Position numbers and translations under genes: made by a program. The notes under the pieces are model-generated. The model was not told the DNA's origin. It was given only the letters and a program-made list of their open reading frames with translations, and ran no database searches. From Acinetobacter halotolerans (GTDB lineage: Bacteria > Pseudomonadota > Gammaproteobacteria > Pseudomonadales > Moraxellaceae), in assembly GCF_004208515.1 (NCBI RefSeq), contig NZ_SGIM01000005.1:1-64000 (forward strand): a DNA stretch of 64,000 nucleotides, read 5' to 3'. Shown here one piece after another: positions 50,203 to 59,219 of this stretch. The first letter of the stretch is position 1. Each line of letters starts with the position of its first letter.

Positions 50203-50368
50203 AATCCTGTAAAGTCATTTACAGGATTTTTTTATTAAATTCCCTTGCGGAGCTATTCGCTCCTCACCTGTAAAGTCACTTTGCAGGATTTTTATTTTTT
50301 ATAAGTCTCCCAAAAGTTCTCGCTTGAAAGTGAAACTTTTACAACCTAAATCCCCTTTTTGAAAAGGG
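50203..50368. terminator. cluster of terminator-like hairpins between ppnP and rlmB
   Basis: Stem 1 is AATCCTGTAAA-GTCA-TTTACAGGATT (50203-50228) with seven Ts, a strong terminator for ppnP. Stem 2, GGAGC-TATTC-GCTCC, is at 50249-50263. Stem 3, CCTGTAAAG-TCA-CTTTGCAGG (50267-50287), repeats stem 1 with one change and also runs into Ts. Stem 4, CCCTTT-TTGA-AAAGGG (50353-50368), lies before rlmB. Stems 1 and 3 look like a local duplication. Confidence 0.75.
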
Positions 50369-50392
50369 CATTTTTAAAGAGGTCGTTCGTTC

Positions 50393-51139
50393 ATGGCAAA
50401 ATCTGAATATTATTATGGTGTTCACTCGGTGGAGTCATTGTTAGAGTTAGAGCCTGAGCGAGTTTTGACTTTATTTACTTTAAAAGGTCGTGATGATCAA
50501 CGACTACAAAAGATTTTACAGCTTGCAGAACCTTTTGGAATTAGTGTGCAAAAGGCCAGTCGAGACAGTTTAGAAAAATTGGCGGGTCTGCCTTTTCATC
50601 AGGGGGTGGTCGCGGCTGTACGTCCACATCCGACCTTAAATGAACAAGATTTAGATCAACTGATGCAGCAGACTCCAAATGCATTGTTGTTGGCACTTGA
50701 TCAAGTGACGGATCCGCATAATCTTGGTGCTTGTATTCGTACCGCTGCTGCAATGGGGGTTCAAGCTGTGATTGTGCCTCGTGACCGTTCCGCAGGGCTT
50801 ACACCGACAGCTCGCAAAGTTGCAGCAGGAGGCGCTGAAAAGGTTAAATTTATTCAAGTGACTAATTTGGCACGGACTTTGGCACATTTAAAAGACACAA
50901 CTCATACGCGTGTTATTGGCACGATGTTAGATGAGAAAGCCTTGCCTCTTCAGCAATGTGATTTTAGTGGATCTGTTGTGATCGTGATGGGTGCGGAAGA
51001 TACAGGCTTGCGACCAATTACACAGTCTCAGTGTGATCACACGGTTTATATTCCAATGTCAGGTGATTTACAAAGCTTGAATGTGAGTGTAGCGACGGGA
51101 ATGGCACTGTATGAAGCGTGCCGTCAGCGCAATGTATAA
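50393..51139 (+). CDS. rlmB: 23S rRNA (guanosine-2251-2'-O)-methyltransferase RlmB
   Basis: A SPOUT methyltransferase that methylates G2251 in the P-loop of 23S rRNA. The 248 residues match. The N-terminal substrate-binding domain starts YYYGVHSVESLLELEPE. The trefoil-knot domain carries motif 1 LALDQVTDPHNLGACIRTAA (about 102-121), motif 2 VVIVMGAEDTGLRP, and motif 3 IPMSGDLQSLNVSVATGMAL. The ATG lies 12 bases after AGAGG. Confidence 0.96.
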   Translation: MAKSEYYYGVHSVESLLELEPERVLTLFTLKGRDDQRLQKILQLAEPFGISVQKASRDSLEKLAGLPFHQGVVAAVRPHPTLNEQDLDQLMQQTPNALLLALDQVTDPHNLGACIRTAAAMGVQAVIVPRDRSAGLTPTARKVAAGGAEKVKFIQVTNLARTLAHLKDTTHTRVIGTMLDEKALPLQQCDFSGSVVIVMGAEDTGLRPITQSQCDHTVYIPMSGDLQSLNVSVATGMALYEACRQRNV

Positions 51140-51176
51140 TCATCTGACTACGGTATGTTGATCTAAGTGATTTAGC

Positions 51177-52088
51177 ATGACTGCTCGAACCCAAGGCTAT
51201 TTATATGTCCTCATTACCATGTGTATTTGGGGCGGCTTTACCATTTTTTCGCGCTTAAATGCACATTGGCATATCAGTGCGTGGGATTTGGTCGCAATGC
51301 GTTTTGCGATTGCGTTTTCGATTCTCATGCCGATTCTAATTTATAAGAAAGATTTTGGTTTTTTGTGGCATCCTCGCGCAGTGATATTGGCATTAACAGG
51401 CGGGCTAGCATATTGTTTTACTGTCTATACTGCCTTTCTGCATGCCCCCGCAGCACATGCCGCGATTTTTTTAAATGGTTTTATTCCATTATGTACTGCC
51501 GTCGCTGCTTATATATTTTTTAAGCAGATCTTTGATAAGCATACATGGTTGAGCCTAATCATCATGTTGAGTGCTTTAGCAGTGATGAGCTATTTGATGT
51601 TGCATGAGCAGGCCTCCTCATTTGGCTTAGGCGATCTGTTGTTCTTTTTTAGTGCTGTTTGGTGGGGGCTATTCACTGTGTTGTTGAAACAGTGGAAACT
51701 GTCCGCATGGCATGCCATGGCGAGTGTGGCAATCTGGTCAGCATTGATTTATCTGCCGATTTATCTTTTATTTATTCCAAAGCATTTCCAAGAAGTCGAA
51801 GCTGTACATTTACTGGTACAAGGGTTGTTTCATGGCGTGCTGGTGGTGATTGTTGCTACTTTGACCTATATCGCTGCAATTGAGCGGCTAGGAGCATTTA
51901 AAACAGGAAGCATTGTCACTTTAGCGCCATTTATCGCTGCTGTCCTTGCCGTTCCATTGTTAAATGAGCCATTAAGTGTTGCTGTTGCTTGTGGTTTGGT
52001 GGGAATGGCAATCGGGGCGTTACAGCCATGGCGGTGGTTCCGCCAAGACAGTTTAACTAAACAACTTACTCAGCAAAAAAAAGATTAA
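51177..52088 (+). CDS. EamA-family (DMT) transporter
   Basis: A 303-residue inner-membrane protein with about ten membrane helices in two EamA repeats (roughly 8-140 and 150-290). It opens GYLYVLITMCIWGGFTIFSR, typical for the drug/metabolite transporter superfamily, and the second repeat shows GDLLFFFSAVWWGLFTVLLK and LAVPLLNEPLSVAVACGLVG. Members export amino acids, metabolites or drugs; this substrate is unknown. It starts 37 bases after rlmB and overlaps the convergent coaE by 4 bases. Confidence 0.87.
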   Translation: MTARTQGYLYVLITMCIWGGFTIFSRLNAHWHISAWDLVAMRFAIAFSILMPILIYKKDFGFLWHPRAVILALTGGLAYCFTVYTAFLHAPAAHAAIFLNGFIPLCTAVAAYIFFKQIFDKHTWLSLIIMLSALAVMSYLMLHEQASSFGLGDLLFFFSAVWWGLFTVLLKQWKLSAWHAMASVAIWSALIYLPIYLLFIPKHFQEVEAVHLLVQGLFHGVLVVIVATLTYIAAIERLGAFKTGSIVTLAPFIAAVLAVPLLNEPLSVAVACGLVGMAIGALQPWRWFRQDSLTKQLTQQKKD

Positions 52089-52690
52089 AAAAACTGCTCA
52101 GCATGTTGTAAATAGCTTAAGTGCAAAGGCTTGAGTTGCTTATGCAGATGTTCTAATAAACCATCATTGAGAACAATGTCATTGGCAAGTTGTTGTTTTT
52201 GAGCTCTAGGCATTTGTGTCTCGATAATTTTTCTAATCTCTGCTGCATTTTGTCCATCACGTTGGCTGGCGCGTTGTAATTGGATATGCTCATCGGTATC
52301 AATTAATAACGTATGATGAACCAATTCATGCTGGTTGGTTTCAAAGAGTAGTGGAGAAACCAAAATTACATAGGGGCTTTGAGCGTTTTGTAGTTGTTGA
52401 ATAATTGATTGGCGAATGGCTGGGTGGGTGATTTTTTCCAAAGTTTGACGGGCTTCTGGGGATTGGAAAATATGTTCACGCAGTGCACGTCGATTTAAAT
52501 TGCCATCTTCCAATAATACCCAATCTCCAAAAGTATCTTGAATGCTTTTTAATGCAGGTTGACCTCGCTCTACGACTTCTCTTGCCACAATATCTGCATC
52601 CACAACGCGAATACCTTGAGATTCAAACCATTGGGTCGCCGCAGATTTACCACTGCCAATGCCCCCTGTAATTCCCAAGATAAATCGCAT
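52085..52690 (-). CDS. coaE: dephospho-CoA kinase
   Basis: Catalyses the last step of coenzyme A synthesis. From ATG 52690 (behind GGAGG) it has 201 residues. The P-loop is GITGGIGSGKSAA (about 5-17), followed by DADIVAREVVERG (about 34-46) with the catalytic Asp, and VLVSPLLFETN with the lid region after it. It follows pilD by a single base, the frequent pilBCD-coaE arrangement. Its 3' end overlaps the EamA gene. Confidence 0.96.
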   Translation of the reverse strand: MRFILGITGGIGSGKSAATQWFESQGIRVVDADIVAREVVERGQPALKSIQDTFGDWVLLEDGNLNRRALREHIFQSPEARQTLEKITHPAIRQSIIQQLQNAQSPYVILVSPLLFETNQHELVHHTLLIDTDEHIQLQRASQRDGQNAAEIRKIIETQMPRAQKQQLANDIVLNDGLLEHLHKQLKPLHLSYLQHAEQFF

Positions 52691-52691
52691 G

Positions 52692-53552
52692 TTAACCTCC
52701 AAGATAAACTTTCATAATTTGATCACCCCATAAAAAGGCAATCCAACCTGCAATCGCGATATAAGGACCGAATGCAAAGGGTTGATTTTCACCACGCATT
52801 TTTAACAGAATAATACCCACAATTGCACCCACAATTGAAGAGAGTAAAACAATTAAAGGCAGCAACATCGGTCCCATCCATGCGCCGAGGGCTGCGAGTA
52901 ACTTGAAATCTCCATAACCCATCCCTTCCTTGCCTGTAATCAGCTTAAAAAGATAATAAACAATCCATAGACAGAGGAAGCCGATTACATAGCCCCAAAT
53001 CGCCGAGCTTGCTGTGGTATAAATCGCAAAACTGTTAATTGCCAAACCTAAGGCTGCAAGAGGAAGGGTAAAACGGTCAGGAAGTAGTTGCGTATCAAAA
53101 TCAATAAAGGTCAGTGTGATTAAAACCCATGTGAAAATCAATGCAAACAGCATTTGAATGGTTGCACCAAACACAGCCACAACCACCAGTGAACACGCCA
53201 TGGTGAGGAGTTCAATCAATGGATAGCGGATACTAATTGGGTTTTGACAAGCACCACATTTACCACGTAGCACGAGCCAACTGATCACAGGAATATTTTG
53301 ATACCAGCGTATAGTAGATTGACATTTTGGGCAGGTCGAGGGCGGTTGACTAAGCGTTAATTTACTTTGATCGATGAGTGGTTGTTCAGGGTGTAGTAAC
53401 ATCTGACACTCTTGTTGCCATTCCTGTTCCATCATTCGAGGTGTGCGGTAAATCACCACATTGAGGAAACTACCAATACATAAACTCAATACCCCAACTG
53501 CAAGGTATAGCGCAGCTGGGTTTTCGCTAAAATAAGATAAGAATTGTTGCAT
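52692..53552 (-). CDS. pilD: prepilin peptidase / N-methyltransferase PilD
   Basis: An inner-membrane aspartic protease that cleaves and N-methylates type IV prepilins and type II secretion pseudopilins. The 286 residues contain the cytoplasmic zinc site CPKCQS and CGACQNPI (about 74-106) and the two catalytic aspartates in FIDFDTQLLPDRF (about 148-160) and GMGYGDFKLLAALGAW (about 211-226). About eight membrane helices. Its ATG overlaps the pilC stop by one base. Confidence 0.96.
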   Translation of the reverse strand: MQQFLSYFSENPAALYLAVGVLSLCIGSFLNVVIYRTPRMMEQEWQQECQMLLHPEQPLIDQSKLTLSQPPSTCPKCQSTIRWYQNIPVISWLVLRGKCGACQNPISIRYPLIELLTMACSLVVVAVFGATIQMLFALIFTWVLITLTFIDFDTQLLPDRFTLPLAALGLAINSFAIYTTASSAIWGYVIGFLCLWIVYYLFKLITGKEGMGYGDFKLLAALGAWMGPMLLPLIVLLSSIVGAIVGIILLKMRGENQPFAFGPYIAIAGWIAFLWGDQIMKVYLGG

Positions 53553-54778
53553 TAGACCACAGAACCCATTTGGAAGATTGGAAGGTACATTGCAATCACA
53601 AGTCCACCGACCAGTACACCTAGAATTGCCATAATGAGGGGTTCCATCATTGCAGTTAAGCCATCAACGGCGTTATCGACTTCATTTTCATAGTGGGTTG
53701 CAACTTTATCGAGCATACTGTCTAGAGCACCTGATTCTTCACCGATCGCAACCATTTGAATCGCCATTGAAGGAAAACGATTCGATACGCGCATGGCAAA
53801 CTGTAATTGTTGTCCAGTTGCGACATCTTCGCGGATCTTCATCACCGCATTCTCATAAACCACGTTGTTGGTTGCACCAGCGGTTGATTCAAGTGCATCA
53901 ATCAGTGGTACACCTGCTGCAAATGTTGTCGCAAGCGTACGACTATACCGCGCGATAATGGCTTTATAAACTAAGTCACCAAAAATAGGTAATCTCAGTG
54001 CCATTTTGTCCAAGGTATCTCGGAACTTTTTACTGCGTTTTTTAGCTTCGAGAAAGCACGCAATAATTGCACCAATCACAATAATCAGAATAAACCAATA
54101 TTCTTGCATCCATACCGACATATTTACCACCATTTTGGTAAAGGCGGGTAAGTCAGCACCAAATGAACTAAATAGGTCTTGGAAAACAGGCACAACTTTG
54201 ACCATCAAAATAATCGTCACAATGACCGCGACCACAATGACTGTGGCTGGGTATTTCATGGCCTTTTTGATCTTTTGCTTCAGTAATTCACTTTTTTCTT
54301 TGTAGATAGCGACACGATCGAGCATGGTTTCTAAAGCACCAGACTGCTCGCCAGATTCAACTAAAGAACAAAATAAATTGTCAAAATACTGGGGGTATTT
54401 TTTTAGCGCACCAGCAAAGGTATTACCACCTTCTACCTCTCCCTTTAGGCCGAGTACGACTTCACGCATGGCAGGGTTTTCTAAGCCTTCAGCAACAATT
54501 TCAAACCCTTGAACCAGTGGAACACCAGCTTTCATCATAGTGGCCAACTGGCGTGTAAACACGGTGATATCCAGTGTTGTGACTCGCTTTTTCATTAAAC
54601 CATCGAGAATATTTTTACGTTTTTCACGAATATTCTTAATGGTGACACCCTGTTTCCGTAAAGTGACTTTTGCTAAAGCCATATTGCGTGCAGGTAATTC
54701 CCCTTTAATTTTTGCCCCTTTACGATCTACCCCTTCATAAGCAAAAGTAGGCATCATTTGCGCTTTTTTAGCTGCCAT
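53552..54778 (-). CDS. pilC: type IV pilus inner-membrane platform protein PilC
   Basis: A GspF-family platform protein that couples the PilB motor to pilin assembly. The 408 residues hold two repeated GspF domains with the family signatures FTRQLATMMKAGVPLVQGFE (about 79-98) and the matching YSRTLATTFAAGVPLIDALE, each followed by membrane helices (about 180-235 and near 380). The ATG follows AAGGA. It lies between pilB (25 bases upstream) and pilD (1-base overlap). Needed for twitching and, in Acinetobacter, for natural transformation. Confidence 0.96.
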   Translation of the reverse strand: MAAKKAQMMPTFAYEGVDRKGAKIKGELPARNMALAKVTLRKQGVTIKNIREKRKNILDGLMKKRVTTLDITVFTRQLATMMKAGVPLVQGFEIVAEGLENPAMREVVLGLKGEVEGGNTFAGALKKYPQYFDNLFCSLVESGEQSGALETMLDRVAIYKEKSELLKQKIKKAMKYPATVIVVAVIVTIILMVKVVPVFQDLFSSFGADLPAFTKMVVNMSVWMQEYWFILIIVIGAIIACFLEAKKRSKKFRDTLDKMALRLPIFGDLVYKAIIARYSRTLATTFAAGVPLIDALESTAGATNNVVYENAVMKIREDVATGQQLQFAMRVSNRFPSMAIQMVAIGEESGALDSMLDKVATHYENEVDNAVDGLTAMMEPLIMAILGVLVGGLVIAMYLPIFQMGSVV

Positions 54779-54802
54779 GATTATTAATCCTTTTTATTAA
54801 TT

Positions 54803-56512
54803 TTATTCACTTGTGACTCGATTAACTTCTTGTAATGAAGTGATCCCTTGCATGACTTTTTGTAAACCTGAACGCCTTAAATTGTTAAAACCAGCTTGTG
54901 CAGATGCAGCTGCGATTTGTAAAGCATTGCCATCTTCCATAATGATTTTAGAAATTTCAGGGGTCACTTTCATCACTTCATATATACCCACACGGCCTTT
55001 GTAGCCTTCTCGACATTCAGAACAGCCAACGGGTTGAAATATCTGAAGTTCAGGATTTGCTAAATCTTGTTCAGTGAAGCCTAACTCTAAAAGACTTTGC
55101 TTAGGTATATCTATCGGTTGTTTACACTGCGAACATAAGCGACGCGCTAATCGCTGTGCAATCACCAGATTGACAGAAGTCGCGATATTGAAGGAGGGTA
55201 CTCCCATATTACGCAAACGAGTTAATGTTTCAGGCGCACTGTTGGTGTGAAGTGTAGACATCACCATATGACCCGTTTGAGCTGCTTTAATTGCGATTTC
55301 AGCAGTTTCAAGGTCACGAATCTCACCGACCATAATGATGTCTGGATCTTGACGGAGAAAGGCTTTGAGGGCAGCAGAGAAAGTTAAGCCTGTTTTGGTG
55401 TTGACGTTAACCTGATTGATCCCTTCTAAGTTGATTTCCACTGGATCTTCGGCTGTAGAAATATTGGTATCTTCAGTGTTAAGGATATTAATCCCTGTAT
55501 ATAAAGAAACCGTTTTACCTGAACCTGTTGGACCTGTAATCAATAACATGCCTTGGGGTTTGTCTAGTGCTTCTAAGAATAAAGCTTTCTGTTCTTCTTC
55601 ATAACCGAGGGCTTCAATGCCTAGCATAGCGCTGGATGGGTCAAGAATACGCAAGACCAACTTTTCCCCAAACAAAGTGGGTAAAGAGTTGACACGGAAG
55701 TCAATTGCTTTGGTCTTGGATAATTTTAGTTTTATACGACCATCTTGCGGCATCCGTTTTTCAGAAATGTCCATTTGCGACATGACTTTTAAACGTGAAG
55801 CAAGCCGAGTGGCGAGTTGCAAGGGGGGATTTGCAATTTGACGCAATACGCCATCGACACGATAGCGAACTCGATACATTTTTTCATAAGGTTCAAAGTG
55901 TAAGTCGGATGCCCCCATACGAATCGCATCAATGAGTAACTTATTGATGTATTTTACAATGGGTGCTTCTTCACCTTGAGGGACTTCATCGTCTTGAGTT
56001 GATTCGGTGGGTATATCAACATCAAGGTCAAAATCTTCATTTTCACCAAAATCAAAGTTATCCGTGTCACCAAATTGTTGTTCGATGAGTTTTTCTAGTT
56101 TGCTATGCTCAACAATAATCGGTTCGATATTTAGTTTGGTGTTAAAACGAATCGCATCCAATGCGTCGATATTGGTCGGATTGCTGGTGGCAACATATAA
56201 GATTTGCCCACGTTGAATCAAAGGGGCAACCCGATGTTTGTGAATCAACTTGTTGTCAGCCAGTTCACGTGGCAACAAAGCTGTATCAAAAACCGCTAAA
56301 TCAAATACAGGCTCACCAAATTCGACCGCAATGGTTTCAGCAATGGTAAGTTGCGAAAGACGATGATGTTCAATCAGATGCGCAACAATATCTTGTTGTG
56401 CTTTTTTTGCTGTGTCGATTGCTGTTTGCATACTTGATGCAGACATATGACCATCTTCGACCAATCGTCGAATAAACCCCGAAAATTTTGGAGACGTATG
56501 TAATCCTGACAT
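54803..56512 (-). CDS. pilB: type IV pilus extension ATPase PilB
   Basis: The cytoplasmic hexameric ATPase that drives pilus extension. At 569 residues it is full length. The N-terminal GspE-N domain (about 1-155) is followed by an acidic linker rich in D/E/F, then the ATPase: Walker A ITGPTGSGKT (about 321-330), Asp box, Walker B IIMVGEIRDLETAEIA, and the His box GHMVMSTLHTN. The zinc tetracysteine is complete (CSQCKQP then CSECREGYKGRVGIYE). The ATG follows AGGCGGACAG. It leads pilBCD-coaE. Confidence 0.97.
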   Translation of the reverse strand: MSGLHTSPKFSGFIRRLVEDGHMSASSMQTAIDTAKKAQQDIVAHLIEHHRLSQLTIAETIAVEFGEPVFDLAVFDTALLPRELADNKLIHKHRVAPLIQRGQILYVATSNPTNIDALDAIRFNTKLNIEPIIVEHSKLEKLIEQQFGDTDNFDFGENEDFDLDVDIPTESTQDDEVPQGEEAPIVKYINKLLIDAIRMGASDLHFEPYEKMYRVRYRVDGVLRQIANPPLQLATRLASRLKVMSQMDISEKRMPQDGRIKLKLSKTKAIDFRVNSLPTLFGEKLVLRILDPSSAMLGIEALGYEEEQKALFLEALDKPQGMLLITGPTGSGKTVSLYTGINILNTEDTNISTAEDPVEINLEGINQVNVNTKTGLTFSAALKAFLRQDPDIIMVGEIRDLETAEIAIKAAQTGHMVMSTLHTNSAPETLTRLRNMGVPSFNIATSVNLVIAQRLARRLCSQCKQPIDIPKQSLLELGFTEQDLANPELQIFQPVGCSECREGYKGRVGIYEVMKVTPEISKIIMEDGNALQIAAASAQAGFNNLRRSGLQKVMQGITSLQEVNRVTSE

Positions 56513-56890
56513 CTGTCCGCCTTATGACAATAAATGTTTATAATATGTATCCTAAAAATTATACTTTTGTTATGCAAAAATACCACTAGAGAAAGTGTCG
56601 TTTTTGACTTGGTTCATTGATAAAACTTTGAACTAATCGAGTTTTTTATAAATTAATTTTCTTTTATTCGTTCTGCTGCTAAAAGGCAGGAGATGAATTT
56701 GATCTCACAAGGGATTGTTGACATTTCATTTTAGGAGCTCTCATTCTCATTGCGGTAGGGCGTGTTTTTTATTAGGCTCATGTTATTTTCGATCTGATTT
56801 ATATTTAAACAATAGAAAAAAACTCAATTTTATAAAAATACGTGTAAAATATGCAGCATTTTTGAGAAATTAACATTAGGTAGGCGAAGT
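56513..56890. other. divergent intergenic region, pilB / tpiA
   Basis: 378 bases, AT-rich. It must carry the pilB promoter (minus) and the tpiA promoter (plus). TAAAAT at 56846-56851 is a possible tpiA -10 without a good -35. TAGGTAGG at 56879-56886 is the tpiA ribosome-binding site. No gene seen. Confidence 0.5.
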
Positions 56891-57682
56891 ATGTCGAATT
56901 CGACCATTACCCCTTGGGTTGTTGGTAATTGGAAAATGAATCCAATGCATGCGAATGCTTTCCAATTAATACAAGAATTTAAACAGTTATTAGAGCATGA
57001 AAATATTGCTCCTGAACAATGTCATATCGGTGTGGCGCCGACCACAATCGCTTTAACCAGTATTCAAGCTCAGTTAAAAGATGCGGCTAGAACGGTTTAT
57101 ACCGTAGCACAAGACCTTTCAAGGGTTGCTGGCACAGGAGCATATACCGGAGAGGTGAGTGCAGAATTACTGAAAGACAGCGGTATTGAGTTTGCGCTGG
57201 TTGGCCATTCTGAACGCCGTGAATTATTCGGTGACCATGTCGAAATTTTAAAAGAGAAGTTGCATCATGCATTAAATGCAGGTTTAACTGTGATCTACTG
57301 TGTCGGTGAAAGTCTTGATCAACGTGAGCAAGGTTTGGCTGATCAAGTTGTATTACAGCAAATCTGTGATATTGCTGCTGTGGTCCAAGCTGAACAATGG
57401 CAAAATATCGTAATCGCTTATGAACCAATTTGGGCGATAGGCACAGGCAAGACGGCTTCACCAGAAGATGCACAGGCGATGCATGCAAAAATTCGTGAAG
57501 GATTAACGCAAATCACATCGTATGGCGCAAACATGGCGATTTTATATGGTGGTAGTGTTAAAGCTGAAAATGCAGTTGAATTGGCTGCATGTCCTGATAT
57601 CAACGGTGCCTTAGTCGGTGGTGCATCTCTCAATGCACAATCTTTTTACCAAATTGCAAAAGCATTTGCACAAAGCAAATAA
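56891..57682 (+). CDS. tpiA: triose-phosphate isomerase
   Basis: Interconverts dihydroxyacetone phosphate and glyceraldehyde-3-phosphate. The 263-residue TIM barrel has VGNWKMNPM with the active-site Lys (about 14), [11 protein letters not shown] with the electrophilic His (about 100), [16 protein letters not shown] with the catalytic Glu (about 177), and the phosphate-binding ILYGGSVK and GALVGGASL. The neighbouring secG starts 12 bases after its stop, an order conserved in many gammaproteobacteria. Confidence 0.98.
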   Translation: MSNSTITPWVVGNWKMNPMHANAFQLIQEFKQLLEHENIAPEQCHIGVAPTTIALTSIQAQLKDAARTVYTVAQDLSRVAGTGAYTGEVSAELLKDSGIEFALVGHSERRELFGDHVEILKEKLHHALNAGLTVIYCVGESLDQREQGLADQVVLQQICDIAAVVQAEQWQNIVIAYEPIWAIGTGKTASPEDAQAMHAKIREGLTQITSYGANMAILYGGSVKAENAVELAACPDINGALVGGASLNAQSFYQIAKAFAQSK

Positions 57683-57694
57683 CGAGGAATAGAA

Positions 57695-58024
57695 ATGTAT
57701 AGTTTTATACTCGTTGTACACATTATTTTAGCAATTTTAATTATTGCTTTGGTTCTAGTACAACAAGGTAAAGGTGCAGAAGCAGGCGCATCGTTTGGTG
57801 GCGGCGGAGCTGCAACTGTGTTTGGCGCATCGGGCGCAGGTAATTTCTTGACGCGTTTAACCGCGGTTTTTACTGCAATCTTTTTTGTGACCAGTCTGAC
57901 CTTAGCTGTGCTCGCAAAAAAACATACCACTGATTCGTATAGTTTGAAAACTGTTCAAACTTCAACCTCTGTACCAGCATCATCGGCTGAAACTTCGCCA
58001 AATGCACCAAAAACGACTGAATAA
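57695..58024 (+). CDS. secG: preprotein translocase subunit SecG
   Basis: An accessory subunit of SecYEG that speeds SecA-driven export. The 109 residues have two membrane helices (about 3-22 and 54-74) joined by a Gly/Ala-rich loop (GAEAGASFGGGGAATVFGAS), and a polar Ser/Thr-rich tail. The ATG follows CGAGGA. tRNA-Leu follows 57 bases after the stop, as in the classical secG-leuU-metY-nusA order. Confidence 0.95.
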   Translation: MYSFILVVHIILAILIIALVLVQQGKGAEAGASFGGGGAATVFGASGAGNFLTRLTAVFTAIFFVTSLTLAVLAKKHTTDSYSLKTVQTSTSVPASSAETSPNAPKTTE

Positions 58025-58081
58025 GCTGAATTAATGCTTTCCTTTTTCTGTTTTAGGTACTAGAATTCGTCCCACAAAGCT

Positions 58082-58166
58082 GCGGTGGTGGTGGAATTGG
58101 TAGACACGCTACCTTGAGGTGGTAGTGCCTTCGGGCGTGGGGGTTCAAGTCCCCCCTTCCGCACCA
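58082..58166 (+). tRNA. tRNA-Leu (anticodon GAG)
   Basis: An 85-base class II tRNA with long variable arm. Anticodon stem CTACC/GGTAG encloses TTGAGGT with anticodon GAG. The T-arm is GGGGG-TTCAAGT-CCCCC and CCA is encoded. The acceptor arms GCGGTGG and CTTCCGC leave one U-U mismatch (position 5) and one G-U, which is unusual. It decodes CUC and CUU. Confidence 0.93.
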
Positions 58167-58209
58167 AGCTTAATAACCAGTAAGTTTGGTGTACGCAGTA
58201 ATTTGTTGA

Positions 58210-58286
<77 letters not shown>

Positions 58287-58333
58287 TTTGATTAAGGTGC
58301 AACTTAATCAAGCAGTGGTGAAGAAAACTTAGA

Positions 58334-58361
58334 TTGACTTTTCTTCATAATTGTATATAAT
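58334..58361 (+). promoter_or_regulatory. sigma70 promoter for the second tRNA-fMet and rimP-nusA-infB
   Basis: TTGACT at 58334-58339 and a perfect TATAAT at 58356-58361, 16 bases apart. It lies 13 bases before the second initiator tRNA, so that copy can be transcribed independently. Confidence 0.75.
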
Positions 58362-58373
58362 TTTGCACGTTGA

Positions 58374-58450
<77 letters not shown>

Positions 58451-58463
58451 AGTTTCTAAAAAG

Positions 58464-58489
58464 AGGCTCACAATAGGTGGGCCTTTTTG
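58464..58489 (+). terminator. terminator/attenuator after the initiator tRNAs
   Basis: AGGCTCAC pairs with GTGGGCCT (one G-U) around AATAG, then TTTTT. Some read-through into rimP-nusA-infB is expected because no stronger promoter is obvious between here and rimP. Confidence 0.75.
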
Positions 58490-58657
58490 CACAGTGGGCT
58501 TTGCTTTTCTGTGTAACATAGGGGCGATTACGCCCTTTTTTATTGGTTGTTTAGCTATCGTGTAGTGTCGATATGAGCCGTATACGGCGCAAGATCAAAT
58601 CATCGTGTTCACTATACGGTTAAGATTGATTGGCTCGCATGAGAGCGACGAGAGTAA

Positions 58658-59182
58658 ATGAAATTATCAAATAAATCTCAAGCACTGTTTGATCTTATCG
58701 CACCAGCTGTGGCTGCTTGTGATGTAGATCTGTGGGGGATTGAGTTCCTACCACAAGGTAAACGTTCATTATTACGTATTTATATTGACAAAGCGGCCGA
58801 TGAGAATGTGGAACCACTTCTAAATGAAGATGGCGAAGCAGAACAAGGGCGTGGTGTTGGTGTTCAAGATTGTGTGCTGGTCACACAACAAGTGGGTGCA
58901 ATGCTGGATGTCCATGATCCGATTTCGGGTGAGTATGCTCTAGAAGTTTCTTCACCTGGTTGGGATCGCCCATTCTTTCAGTTGTCACAAATGTCTGGGT
59001 ATATTGGACAGCAAGTCGCTTTACGATTAATTGCTGCTGTCGAGAACCGTCGTAAGTTTCAGGCGAAATTACTTTCTGTAGACCTAGAAAATGAAATAAT
59101 TCAGGTTGAAGTAGAAGGTAATCACGTGCTTGAAATTGATAGTAATAATATTGATAAAGCAAATTTAATCTATCAAGACTAA
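58658..59182 (+). CDS. rimP: ribosome maturation factor RimP
   Basis: Helps assemble the 30S subunit. The 174 residues contain [20 protein letters not shown] (about 26-45), the strongly conserved core of the first domain, and [14 protein letters not shown] (about 88-101) leading to the C-terminal SH3-like domain. The first gene of rimP-nusA-infB-rbfA, preceded by GACGAGAG. The insertion [20 protein letters not shown] between strands is longer than in E. coli but occurs in relatives. Confidence 0.95.
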   Translation: MKLSNKSQALFDLIAPAVAACDVDLWGIEFLPQGKRSLLRIYIDKAADENVEPLLNEDGEAEQGRGVGVQDCVLVTQQVGAMLDVHDPISGEYALEVSSPGWDRPFFQLSQMSGYIGQQVALRLIAAVENRRKFQAKLLSVDLENEIIQVEVEGNHVLEIDSNNIDKANLIYQD

Positions 59183-59219
59183 TATTAACTTAATTTTATA
59201 AGAAATCGGTAGGTGACTT

